DNA of 14,001 nucleotides from Lichenicola sp964242425 (lineage in GTDB: Bacteria > Pseudomonadota > Alphaproteobacteria > Acetobacterales > Acetobacteraceae), in the NCBI GenBank assembly GCA_964242425.1, contig CAXTCK010000084.1:1-14001 (forward strand). The letters run 5' to 3'. The number at the start of each line of letters is the position of its first letter. Position 1 is the first letter of the stretch. This document shows positions 1-6,811 of the stretch, one piece after another. The position numbers were made by a program, and so were the translations under genes. Under the pieces are notes generated by a model. The model was not told where the DNA came from. It worked only from the letters and a program-made list of their open reading frames with translations, and searched no databases.

Positions 1-30
1 CGCGGCTACGTGCTGCGGCCGGGAACCTGA
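1..30 (+). CDS. Response regulator, OmpR/PhoB family, C-terminal end only (partial)
   Basis: The first nine codons of the window read R-G-Y-V-L-R-P-G-T and then TGA. The G-Y-V stretch matches the last beta-hairpin of OmpR/PhoB-type winged-helix DNA-binding domains, where a G-x-G-Y motif sits close to the C-terminus. The stop lies 13 bp before the start of a histidine kinase on the same strand, the usual layout of a two-component operon. Only the tail is visible, so the family call is an inference from this motif and the neighbour; the receiver domain lies outside the window. Confidence 0.6.
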   Translation, partial: RGYVLRPGT

Positions 31-43
31 ACGGGCGGGCGCC

Positions 44-1456
44 ATGATCCGCGCCGGACAGCGGCTTCTGCCGCCGGCGCCGGCGCCGGCCCGGGTGCGG
101 CCGGCGATACGCATCCCCTGGCGCCTGCGCCTCGACCGGCCGATGCGCCGGGTGCTGCCGCGCTCCCTGCTCGGCCGCTCGCTGCTGATCCTGCTGATCC
201 CGCTCCTGGTGACGCAGGGCATCTCGCTGGAGCTGTTCTACGGCAGCCACCTCGACGTGGTGTCGCGTCGGCTGTCGGGGGCGGTGAGCGGGGAGATCAA
301 CGAAACCCTGCTGCTGCTGGAGCGCACCCGTCGCAAGGCCGATCGCGACTGGCTGCTGCAGAGTGCCGCCGCCCAGTTCCAGCTCGGCATGACCATGCGC
401 CCGCATGCGCGCCTGCTGAGCCGCGGCTCCACCAACGTGCTGGGACCGATGGACGAGGACCTGGCGGCGGCGCTGCACCAGATCCGCCTGCCGTTCAGCG
501 TGGACTGGGTCAGCGATCCGCACACGGTGATGATCCACATACAGCTTCCCGACGGCGTGCTGGACGTGGCCGCCCCGCGCAAGCGGCTCGACGTGGGACC
601 GATCTGGATCTTCGTGACCTGGGTGGCCGGTAGCGCCCTGCTGCTGTTCGGCATCGCCGCCCTGTTCATGCGCAACCAGGTCCGTGCCATCCGCCGCCTG
701 GCGCGGGCGGCGGAAGCGTTCGGCATGGGGCGCGACCCGGGCCCGATCCGGCCGGAAGGCGCGCAGGAGGTGCGCAAGGCGGCCGGCGCCTTCAACCGGA
801 TGCAGGAACGGATCCTGCGCTTCGTGGCGCAGCGGACGGCGATGCTGGCCGGCGTGTCGCACGACCTTCGCACCCCCCTGACCAGGCTCCGCCTGACCCT
901 GGCGATGCTGCCGCAGAGCGGCCGGGTGGATGCCTCGACCCTGGTGCCGGACATCGGCGGCATGGTGTCGGACGTCGAGGAGATGGACCGCATGATCGAG
1001 GGCTACCTGTCCTTCGCCCGCGGCGAGGGGGCGGAGCAGGCGGAGCCGGTCAGCCTGCCGGTGCTGCTGGAGGAGGTCGCGGCGGCGGCGGCACGCGGCG
1101 GGGCGGAGGTGCTGGCGGTGTCGGCAACGCCGATGCCCGACATCGTGCTGCGCCAGGGCGCGATCCGGCGGGTGCTGACCAACCTTGTGGAGAACGCGCG
1201 ACGGCACGGCGGCCGGGTCGCGATCAGCGCGGCTGCGGAAGCGCGTGCGGTGGTGGTGCTGGTCGACGATGACGGGCCCGGCATCCCGGACGACCGGCGC
1301 GAGCAGATGTTCCGCGCCTTTGAAAGTGGCGCGGGCGGCGGCACCGGCCTGGGCCTGACCATCGCCCGGGACATCATCCAGGCGCATGGCGGCGACATCT
1401 GGCTGGAGCGCAGCCCGCTCGGCGGCCTGCGCGCGCGGATCAGGCTGCCGTTCTGA
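44..1456 (+). CDS. EnvZ-like transmembrane sensor histidine kinase
   Basis: A 470-residue inner-membrane sensor kinase that should autophosphorylate and pass phosphate to the regulator ending just upstream. Visible parts in order: a Pro/Ala/Arg-rich N-terminus (1-40), a first membrane helix (about 46-66), a periplasmic sensor of about 120 residues, a second helix (about 188-209), HAMP (about 210-262), an H-box SHDLRTPLTRLRL with phospho-acceptor His273, an N-box NLVEN (380-384), a G1 box DDDGPGIP (from 408) and a G2 box GGTGLGLTIA (about 428). All catalytic motifs are intact. The arrangement matches EnvZ/RstB-type kinases. The start is uncertain: ATG at 143 (Met34) begins immediately before the first membrane helix and would give a more typical N-terminus, and neither start has a strong Shine-Dalgarno. 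The signal sensed cannot be read from the sequence. Confidence 0.93.
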   Translation: MIRAGQRLLPPAPAPARVRPAIRIPWRLRLDRPMRRVLPRSLLGRSLLILLIPLLVTQGISLELFYGSHLDVVSRRLSGAVSGEINETLLLLERTRRKADRDWLLQSAAAQFQLGMTMRPHARLLSRGSTNVLGPMDEDLAAALHQIRLPFSVDWVSDPHTVMIHIQLPDGVLDVAAPRKRLDVGPIWIFVTWVAGSALLLFGIAALFMRNQVRAIRRLARAAEAFGMGRDPGPIRPEGAQEVRKAAGAFNRMQERILRFVAQRTAMLAGVSHDLRTPLTRLRLTLAMLPQSGRVDASTLVPDIGGMVSDVEEMDRMIEGYLSFARGEGAEQAEPVSLPVLLEEVAAAAARGGAEVLAVSATPMPDIVLRQGAIRRVLTNLVENARRHGGRVAISAAAEARAVVVLVDDDGPGIPDDRREQMFRAFESGAGGGTGLGLTIARDIIQAHGGDIWLERSPLGGLRARIRLPF

Positions 1457-1485
1457 GCCCGTGGCCGACGGCGACAGCCGGGGAG

Positions 1486-2058
1486 CTAGGGCAGGGTGTT
1501 GCCTGCGCCGCCATGGCCAGCGCCGTTGTTGCTGCCGAGCCCGCCGAGGCCGGACCCGCCCAGGGTGTCGCCGCCCACCGCGCCCAACGGGTTGTAGCGG
1601 CCGACGTTGCCGATCAGCTGCTGCATGAACGACGCCTCGCTGCCCGGCGACGGGGTGACCCGGCTGACCATGGCGACATCGTGGGCATTGGACTGGTCGA
1701 GGCGGCGCACGCCGCGCAGGGTGCCGTTGTTGTCGAAGTTCAGCACCAGGACCTGCTGGCGGTCGATCTTGGGCCGCGCGAGCGGCACGGGGGCCGTCAC
1801 CTCGCCGATATAGTACCAGGTGTTGTCGTCGAAGGTGGCGCGCGAGGTGGGTGATCCGAGCAGCGCCGTCACGTCGGCACGCGTGGTCGTGCCCGGAACC
1901 AGCTTGTCGTAGTCCTCCTTCTCCACCATCTGGCCGCGCTCGGTCGGGATCGGCGCGAACAAGGCGCAGCCCGACAACGCGAGCGGCGAGGCGGCCAGGA
2001 CGATGCCGAGAAGCAGGCCAATGCGGGAACGGGCGGCACGGGGTTCGGCGGTCCGCAT
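1486..2058 (-). CDS. bamE: BamE/SmpA/OmlA-family outer membrane lipoprotein
   Basis: A 190-residue lipoprotein. After an Arg-rich n-region and a hydrophobic stretch (13-28) comes the lipobox LSGC with Cys31, so it should be lipidated and sent to the outer membrane. Residues 43-125 carry the BamE fold signature: a K-L-x-P-G-T-T-x-A-D-V-x-x-L-L-G-S-P helix-turn, then W-Y-Y-I strands and the L-x-F-D-x-N-G-x-L strand. BamE is a small subunit of the BAM complex that inserts beta-barrel proteins. The C-terminal 40 residues are a Gly/Asn-rich tail beyond the core domain. I chose ATG 2058 because an AAGAAGGA ribosome site lies upstream and the signal peptide then has normal length. An in-frame ATG at 2112 would add 18 polar residues. 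The gene converges on the histidine kinase and diverges from yceD. Confidence 0.9.
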   Translation of the reverse strand: MRTAEPRAARSRIGLLLGIVLAASPLALSGCALFAPIPTERGQMVEKEDYDKLVPGTTTRADVTALLGSPTSRATFDDNTWYYIGEVTAPVPLARPKIDRQQVLVLNFDNNGTLRGVRRLDQSNAHDVAMVSRVTPSPGSEASFMQQLIGNVGRYNPLGAVGGDTLGGSGLGGLGSNNGAGHGGAGNTLP

Positions 2059-2242
2059 GGCAGGCGACGGTCCTTCTTCGGTCGATCCCCGGTTGCCCGG
2101 GTGGCGCGACATGGCCTAGTCGGATGGAACGCCCAGGTGTGGCGTGTGGCATCGTTCGGAGTGTTGCCGTCGGTGCCCGAACGGCCGGACGGTGTCAATC
2201 TTCGGCGCGGCCGGATCATTCGACCTCGGGGGAAGGTGCCAG

Positions 2243-2842
2243 GTGAGTCAGCAGCCGGAGCTGTCGCGCAGGATCCAGGTCAGGACGCTCGGGCCAGGGC
2301 AGTCAGGAATGATCGTCCTGGACACCACCGTGGAAGCGGATCCCGTCGAGTGCCTGGCTCTCGCGCGCCGCCTCGCCGTGCCGACGGTGCATTCCGTGCA
2401 ATGCCGGTTCCGCCTGTCCGGCGCCGACGCATCCGGTCGCGTGACCGCGGAAGGGCTGTTGCAGGCCAGCCTGGACCAGGTCTGTGTTGCCACTCTGGAC
2501 GACTTCACCGCGACCGTCGCCGAGCAGTTCACGGTGCGGTTCGTTCCCGTCGACCAGATGCCGCGTCAGCGGCCATCCGACGACGAGGCGGATGGGGATG
2601 GGGAGGTGGCACTCGACCCGGACGAGGACGACGAGCTTCCCTACATCAACGGGACGATCGACCTCGGCGAGGCCGCTGCCGAGCAGCTGGCGCTGGCGCT
2701 CGATCCGTATCCGCGCAAGCCGGGGGCAGCACTGCCGCCCGGGATCGGCAGCGTCGACCTGCCCGATGAGGCGGAAGCGGCGATGCCGGATCGCCCCAAT
2801 CCCTTCGCGGTGCTGGCGGCACGTCGGCGAAACGACAACTGA
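2243..2842 (+). CDS. yceD: YceD / DUF177-family protein
   Basis: A 199-residue protein of the DUF177 family, which sits upstream of rpmF-plsX-fabH in many bacteria; members are linked to 23S rRNA and large-subunit accumulation. Visible signatures are the D-Q-V-C-V-A-T-L motif (Cys81), the acidic D-P-D-E-D-D-E-L stretch (125-132) followed by D-L-G-E-A-A-A-E-Q-L-A-L (140-151) and P-Y-P-R-K-P-G, and the family-typical end N-P-F-A-V-L-A. I chose GTG 2243 because it lies about 6 bp after a GGGGGAAGG ribosome site and its product begins where family members begin. The reading frame stays open to an ATG at 2144, but those 33 residues are Cys/Arg-rich and not family-like. It is the first gene of the rightward block and diverges from bamE. 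Confidence 0.88.
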   Translation: MSQQPELSRRIQVRTLGPGQSGMIVLDTTVEADPVECLALARRLAVPTVHSVQCRFRLSGADASGRVTAEGLLQASLDQVCVATLDDFTATVAEQFTVRFVPVDQMPRQRPSDDEADGDGEVALDPDEDDELPYINGTIDLGEAAAEQLALALDPYPRKPGAALPPGIGSVDLPDEAEAAMPDRPNPFAVLAARRRNDN

Positions 2843-3034
2843 CGGGCACTGGTCCGGTGTCGCGGCGGTTCGGTCGCGGACCTGTCAAGGCACGGGTCGC
2901 TTGCGAAGGCCGGATGGCTCTGGTAGACGCCGCCGCTCATCTGACGCGCGTTGGCGACGCCGTCGTCCTCGCGGGCGACCCCCTGTGCGGCACGCAGTTG
3001 CCCATCTGCTTCGAAACTGGAGGGGCTCAGGCCC

Positions 3035-3238
3035 ATGGCTGTTCCCAAGAGAAAGACCTCGCCGTCGCGCGCCGGCATGCGCCGGAGCCACCAGGCGCTG
3101 CCGCGTGAAGCGCACAACGACTGCTCGAACTGCGGCGAGCTCAAGCGCCCGCACCACGTCTGCGGTCATTGCGGCCATTACGACGGCCGCGAAGTGGTGC
3201 AGGCTGGCAAGGCGCTGAAGGGTGTCGTCCGGACTTGA
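3035..3238 (+). CDS. rpmF: 50S ribosomal protein L32
   Basis: A 67-residue protein starting M-A-V-P-K-R-K-T-S-P-S-R, the standard bL32 N-terminus. A zinc-ribbon follows with Cys30, Cys33, Cys43 and Cys46, so this is the zinc-binding form of L32, and the tail is basic. ATG 3035 is preceded by GGAGGGG with a 9-bp spacer, which fixes the start against the longer upstream frame. It follows yceD by 192 bp and precedes plsX by 66 bp, the conserved order that couples ribosome and membrane-lipid genes. The 192-bp gap before it shows no gene, and rpmF may have its own promoter there. Confidence 0.97.
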   Translation: MAVPKRKTSPSRAGMRRSHQALPREAHNDCSNCGELKRPHHVCGHCGHYDGREVVQAGKALKGVVRT

Positions 3239-3304
3239 GCCGGGTCTGATCCCGGTGCGTGCTTGTTTCGGCAGGCGTTCCGGGCAGATGACCGGCAGGA
3301 CATG

Positions 3305-4492
3305 ATGAGCCTCGTGCCGGATGACCCGACGGCCGAGGACGGCGGTGCCGGCGCGTATTCCCTGGCCGTCGACGCGATGGGCGGGGATGGCGCGCCCCAG
3401 ATCGTCGTGGATGGCCTGGCTCTCGCAGCCGAGCGCCATCCGACCGCCCGTTTCCTGCTGATCGGTGACGAGGCGCGGCTGCTGCCGCTGCTGGCGCGGT
3501 CCAAGGCGGCCCGTGCGGTCTGCACCATCCGGCATGCGGCGTCTGCCATCACCAACGAGATGAAGGGCACCGCGGCGCTTCGGTTGCGCGACTCGTCCAT
3601 GCGCATGGCGATGGATGCTGTGGCCCGCCACGAGGCCCAAGGTGTGGTCTCCGCCGGCAATTCCGGCGCGTTGCTGGCCCTGGCCAAGATCGTGGTCAAG
3701 ACCATGCCGGGCATCGACCGGCCGGCGCTGGCGGCGATCAGCCCGTCCGCGCGTGGCGACGTGGTCATGCTCGACCTCGGTGCCAATGTGGCCTGCGACA
3801 GCCGCAACCTGGTCGAGTTCGCTGTGATGGGCGAAGCGTTCGCCCGCGTCGTGCTCGGCCTGCCTGCCCCCAGCATCGGCCTGCTCAACGTCGGCTCGGA
3901 GCAGATGAAGGGCGACGACCGGCTGCGCCAGGCGGCGGACATGCTGCGCGCGAGCCCCATCGCCGGACAGTTCCATGGCTTCGTCGAGGGACACGACATC
4001 ACCGCAGGCACCACCGACGTGGTGGTCACGGACGGCTTCACCGGCAACGTGGCGCTGAAGACCGGGGAAGGAGCGCTCAAGCTGGCCGGCACCTTGTTAA
4101 GGCAGGTGTTCAACGCCAGCACGATGTCGCGCCTGGGCTACGTGCTGGCGCGTCCCGGTCTCGACCGGATGCGCGAATGGCTCGACCCGCGCCGTTACAA
4201 CGGCGCCGTGCTGGTGGGGTTGAACGGCGTGGTGGTGAAGTCGCACGGCGGCGCGGACGCGGAAGCCTTTGCCCATGCGGTCGACGTCGCCATGGACATG
4301 GTGACGCACCGCTTCAACGACCGGATATGCGCGGGCGTCGCAGGCCTCGGCGCCAAACCGGAACCCGCTCACGCGTCGGAGCCGGTCGCCGCCGGCGCCG
4401 AGCTTTCCTTGACCGGTGCGGTGCAGGGGCTCGATCCAGCGGTGTCGGCGGAGGACATCGCCACGACTGGCCGCCTCGCCGCCATGGGCTGA
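3305..4492 (+). CDS. plsX: Phosphate acyltransferase PlsX (acyl-ACP:phosphate transacylase)
   Basis: A 395-residue peripheral membrane enzyme making acyl-phosphate from acyl-ACP and phosphate, the first step of the PlsX/PlsY route to phosphatidic acid. Family motifs: A-V-D-A-M-G-G-D-G-A-P (21-31), A-G-N-S-G-A-L (117-123), G-L-L-N-V-G-S-E-Q-M-K-G, and T-A-G-T-T-D-V-V-V-T-D-G-F-T-G-N-V-A-L-K (233-252). The end of the normal domain (N-D-R-I-C) is followed by a polar Ala/Pro-rich tail of about 50 residues that most PlsX proteins lack. Start choice: ATG 3305 follows GCAGGA by 4 bp. ATG 3302 is one codon earlier, and a TTG at 3263 keeps the frame open but gives an unlikely leader. The gene ends 71 bp before fabH. 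Confidence 0.96.
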   Translation: MSLVPDDPTAEDGGAGAYSLAVDAMGGDGAPQIVVDGLALAAERHPTARFLLIGDEARLLPLLARSKAARAVCTIRHAASAITNEMKGTAALRLRDSSMRMAMDAVARHEAQGVVSAGNSGALLALAKIVVKTMPGIDRPALAAISPSARGDVVMLDLGANVACDSRNLVEFAVMGEAFARVVLGLPAPSIGLLNVGSEQMKGDDRLRQAADMLRASPIAGQFHGFVEGHDITAGTTDVVVTDGFTGNVALKTGEGALKLAGTLLRQVFNASTMSRLGYVLARPGLDRMREWLDPRRYNGAVLVGLNGVVVKSHGGADAEAFAHAVDVAMDMVTHRFNDRICAGVAGLGAKPEPAHASEPVAAGAELSLTGAVQGLDPAVSAEDIATTGRLAAMG

Positions 4493-4563
4493 ACGAAACC
4501 GGCCACGCCTTCTTCCGGCCTGCTCGTCTTCCTGCCAGCCGCACAACAGATCGACGGACCTTC

Positions 4564-5526
4564 ATGTCGTTCCGCTCCACCTTTCTCGGCGCCGGCACCT
4601 ATCTCCCCGAACGGGTGGTGAGCAACGACGAGCTCGCCGGCCGGGTCGACACGTCCGACGCGTGGATCCGCGAGCGCACCGGCATCGGGCAGCGCTACCT
4701 CGCCGCTCCCCACGAAACCTGCGCCTTCATGGCGGCCGAGGCGGCACGCAGGGCGTTGTCGGCCGCAGGCGTCGACGCCGCCGAGGTGGATGCCGTCCTG
4801 CTCGCCACCAGCACCCCGGATCAGGCGTTCCCGGCAACGGCAGTGCGGGTGCAGGCAGCGCTCGGCATGACCGGCGGCTTCGCTTTCGACCTGTCCGCGG
4901 CGTGCAGCGGCTTCATCTACGCCTTGTCGATGACCGACGCGTTGATCCGGTCCGGCCAGGCCCGGACGGTGCTGGTGATCGGGGCGGAAGTGTTCTCGCG
5001 CCTGCTGGACTGGCAGGATCGGGCTACCTGCGTGCTGTTCGGCGACGGTGCCGGCGCGGTGGTGATGCGGGCCGGACCGGCGGACGGACCCGGATTGCTG
5101 TCGACCCACCTGCATTCGGAGGGGAGCACCGGTGACCTGCTCTATGTCGACGGCTGGGCCGGTCGGGACGGGGCCACCGGCCACCTGCGGATGAACGGCC
5201 GCGAGATCTTCCGCCATGCCGTGTCCAAGCTGGCCGGTGCGGTGGACGAGGCGCTGGCGGCCAACGGGCTGGCCTATGCCGACGTGGACTGGCTCGTGCC
5301 GCACCAGGCCAACCAGCGGATCATCGACGGGATGGGCCGCAAGCTCGGCCTGCCGCCGGAGCGGGTGGTGGTCACGGTGGATCGCCATGCCAACACCTCC
5401 GCGGCGTCGATTCCTCTCGCGTTCGCCGAAGCCATCGGCGATGGCCGCATACGGCCGGGCGACCTGGTGCTGATGGAGGCGCTCGGCGGTGGCCTCACCT
5501 GGGGTTCGGCGCTGCTCCGGGTGTAG
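4564..5526 (+). CDS. fabH: Beta-ketoacyl-ACP synthase III (KAS III)
   Basis: A 320-residue cytosolic enzyme that condenses an acyl-CoA primer, usually acetyl-CoA, with malonyl-ACP to begin fatty-acid synthesis. The catalytic triad is complete: Cys114 in S-A-A-C-S-G-F, His247 in P-H-Q-A-N-Q-R-I, and Asn277 in H-A-N-T-S-A-A-S-I-P. The N-terminal T-S-D-A-W-I-R-E-R-T-G-I and C-terminal G-G-G-L-T-W-G-S motifs are also present. Length and triad spacing agree with E. coli FabH (Cys112, His244, Asn274). The frame is open far upstream into plsX, but ATG 4564 starts exactly at the family N-terminus; its ribosome site is weak. It should be co-transcribed with plsX, linking fatty-acid initiation with phospholipid assembly. 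Confidence 0.97.
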   Translation: MSFRSTFLGAGTYLPERVVSNDELAGRVDTSDAWIRERTGIGQRYLAAPHETCAFMAAEAARRALSAAGVDAAEVDAVLLATSTPDQAFPATAVRVQAALGMTGGFAFDLSAACSGFIYALSMTDALIRSGQARTVLVIGAEVFSRLLDWQDRATCVLFGDGAGAVVMRAGPADGPGLLSTHLHSEGSTGDLLYVDGWAGRDGATGHLRMNGREIFRHAVSKLAGAVDEALAANGLAYADVDWLVPHQANQRIIDGMGRKLGLPPERVVVTVDRHANTSAASIPLAFAEAIGDGRIRPGDLVLMEALGGGLTWGSALLRV

Positions 5527-5606
5527 GTGCCGGCTGTAGCGTTCGGGAGACACCTCCGGCTCCTTGCACCTTCAAGACTCGCCCGATGCCAACCCGGATC
5601 GATCGT

Positions 5607-5655
5607 TTGCCGTACCGTTGAATTCTTTCTCTACAGCAAAAACAGTTGTTTGCTG
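5607..5655 (+). promoter_or_regulatory. Candidate promoter plus inverted repeat upstream of ihfA
   Basis: The 211-bp gap 5527-5737 between fabH and ihfA is clearly richer in A+T than its surroundings. It contains a perfect 7-bp inverted repeat CAGCAAA (5634-5640) / TTTGCTG (5649-5655) around an 8-bp spacer. A weak sigma-70-like pair, TTGCCG (5607-5612) and TCTACA (5630-5635) with 17 bp between them, would put the repeat at the transcription start, an operator-like position. A second, shorter repeat CCAAC/GTTGG lies near 5682-5701. I found no match to the IHF consensus WATCAANNNNTTR. The boxes are loose, so the promoter call is tentative; the repeat itself is plain. Confidence 0.3.
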
Positions 5656-5737
5656 AACTTGTTGAAGCTGATGAGGCAGCCCCAACCTTCATAAACGTTG
5701 GTTTGACGGTTGTTGTCGCCGTGCTTACGGTCGCATC

Positions 5738-6052
5738 ATGAGTACCGTGACCAGAGCCAGCCTGGCGGAGCACATCTATACGCAGGTGGGCCTGTCACGG
5801 AACGAATCTGCAGCGCTGCTGGAAGCGGTGCTGGAACAGCTGGCCATGGCCCTGGCTGCCGGGGATCCGGTCAAGATCAGCGGCTTCGGCACCTTTTCCG
5901 TCAGGCAGAAGGGGCGTCGGATTGGCCGGAACCCGAAGACCGGGCTTGAGGTGCCGATCCTGCCGCGGTCGGTGCTGGTGTTCCGCCCGAGCCAGGTGCT
6001 GAAGGCGCGCGTCAACGGCCAGGAGCCGAGTGACGAGGACGACGCGGCATGA
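5738..6052 (+). CDS. ihfA: Integration host factor subunit alpha
   Basis: A 104-residue DNA-bending protein of the HU/IHF family that would pair with an IhfB encoded elsewhere. The beta-arm carries G-R-N-P-K-T-G (63-69), with Pro66 as the residue that inserts between base pairs at the bend. The core has V-K-I-S-G-F-G-T-F and the C-terminal half F-R-P-S-Q-V-L-K. IhfA rather than HU is favoured by the V-P-I-L-P-R-S-V-L-V-F-R-P-S segment, the acidic C-terminal tail, and the position after fabH and before a MerR gene, as in other alphaproteobacteria. ATG 5738 is the natural start but has no clear Shine-Dalgarno. The AT-richer leader suggests its own promoter. Its stop overlaps the next start as ATGA. 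Confidence 0.94.
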   Translation: MSTVTRASLAEHIYTQVGLSRNESAALLEAVLEQLAMALAAGDPVKISGFGTFSVRQKGRRIGRNPKTGLEVPILPRSVLVFRPSQVLKARVNGQEPSDEDDAA

Positions 6053-6627
6053 GCCAGGGTAGTGGCTGGGATCCCGATGCGGACGAGGACGGGTTCGGAC
6101 AGGACGACGAGCCGCGCGACCCGTCGCCGGACCGGAGCGGACGACTCAAGAAAAGCCCATCCGCTTTCCGCACCATCAGCGAGGTAGCGGACGACCTTCA
6201 CATTCCGCAGCATGTGCTCCGGTTCTGGGAAACGCGGTTTCCCCAGGTGAAGCCGCTGAAACGGGGCGGCGGGCGGCGCTACTACCGGCCCGACGACATC
6301 GCCCTTCTGCGCCGCATCTCAGACCTGCTGTATGTCCAGGGCTACACCATCAAGGGCGTGCAAAGGCTGCTGCGCGAGGGCGACGGCACGCTGTCCGGCG
6401 ACCTGCCGCCGCCGGACGTGGCCGATCGGGGCGATGACGATCCGGCACCACCACCCGTTCTCGTGCAGCACATTCCGGTGCCGCCGGACGCTAACGGGCC
6501 CGATCTTCCGGCTCCGCCGCCGGTGGTCGAGGCCGACGAGCTGGAGATCGAGGCCCGTCGCCTGCGCCACGCCCTGATCACCGTGCTCGGCGAACTCGAG
6601 ATGATCCGCGAACGTCTGCCGATCTAG
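6049..6627 (+). CDS. MerR-family transcriptional regulator
   Basis: A 192-residue protein. The first 38 residues are acidic and low in complexity. Residues about 39-110 form a MerR winged-helix: F-R-T-I-S-E-V-A-D-D-L, V-L-R-F-W-E-T-R-F-P, R-R-Y-Y-R-P-D-D-I-A-L-L and Y-T-I-K-G-V-Q-R-L-L. A Pro-rich acidic linker follows, and then a C-terminal amphipathic helix (about 165-190) that could dimerise. No Cys-based metal-binding motif is present, so it is not a classical metal sensor. It overlaps ihfA by 4 bp (ATGA), so the two should be translationally coupled. This gene follows ihfA in many alphaproteobacteria; its target genes are not evident here. Confidence 0.92.
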   Translation: MSQGSGWDPDADEDGFGQDDEPRDPSPDRSGRLKKSPSAFRTISEVADDLHIPQHVLRFWETRFPQVKPLKRGGGRRYYRPDDIALLRRISDLLYVQGYTIKGVQRLLREGDGTLSGDLPPPDVADRGDDDPAPPPVLVQHIPVPPDANGPDLPAPPPVVEADELEIEARRLRHALITVLGELEMIRERLPI

Positions 6628-6650
6628 CCAGACCTCCGGGCACGCCCAGC

Positions 6651-6669
6651 ACGGGAAGCCCGTTCGTTT
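6651..6669 (+). terminator. Weak hairpin with T-rich tail after the ihfA-merR pair
   Basis: ACGGG (6651-6655) and CCCGT (6659-6663) form a 5-bp stem with a 3-base loop, followed directly by TCGTTT. It starts 23 bp after the MerR stop and lies before the tRNA gene. The stem is short, so termination strength is doubtful. Confidence 0.35.
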
Positions 6670-6726
6670 CCGCCGGATTGCGGTGACCGAAACCGGCTGC
6701 TACATCCCGTCCTGCCGAACGGCGAG

Positions 6727-6803
6727 CGGGCAGTAGCGCAGCCTGGTAGCGCATCAGTCTGGGGGACTGGGGGTCGTGGGTTCGAATCCCGCCTGCCCGA
6801 CCA
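6727..6803 (+). tRNA. tRNA-Pro (anticodon GGG)
   Basis: A complete 77-nt cloverleaf. The acceptor stem CGGGCAG pairs with CTGCCCG, followed by A and an encoded CCA. The D-arm is GCGC/GCGC. The anticodon stem is TCAGT/ACTGG with one T-G wobble, and the loop CTGGGGG gives anticodon GGG. The T-arm is GTGGG-TTCGAAT-CCCGC with one wobble. The C1-G72 end pair is typical of bacterial tRNA-Pro. It follows merR by 99 bp, and the leftward AI-2E-type gene ends 8 bp past its 3' end. No duplicated 3' end was noticed nearby that would mark an integrated element. Confidence 0.97.
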
Positions 6804-6811
6804 TCGCTCGT

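Noticed and set aside
2857..3108. An 83-codon frame in the yceD-rpmF gap
   Set aside because: It overlaps rpmF out of frame, has no ribosome site and no recognisable motif.
2885..3994. A 369-codon minus-strand frame antisense to plsX and rpmF
   Set aside because: High GC gives long antisense frames. plsX and rpmF have strong family motifs on the plus strand and the antisense product has none.
4369..5553. A 394-codon minus-strand frame antisense to fabH
   Set aside because: It is a shadow of fabH, whose catalytic triad and length are correct on the plus strand.
5527..5737. IHF autoregulatory site before ihfA
   Set aside because: I could not find an acceptable match to WATCAANNNNTTR on either strand in this leader.
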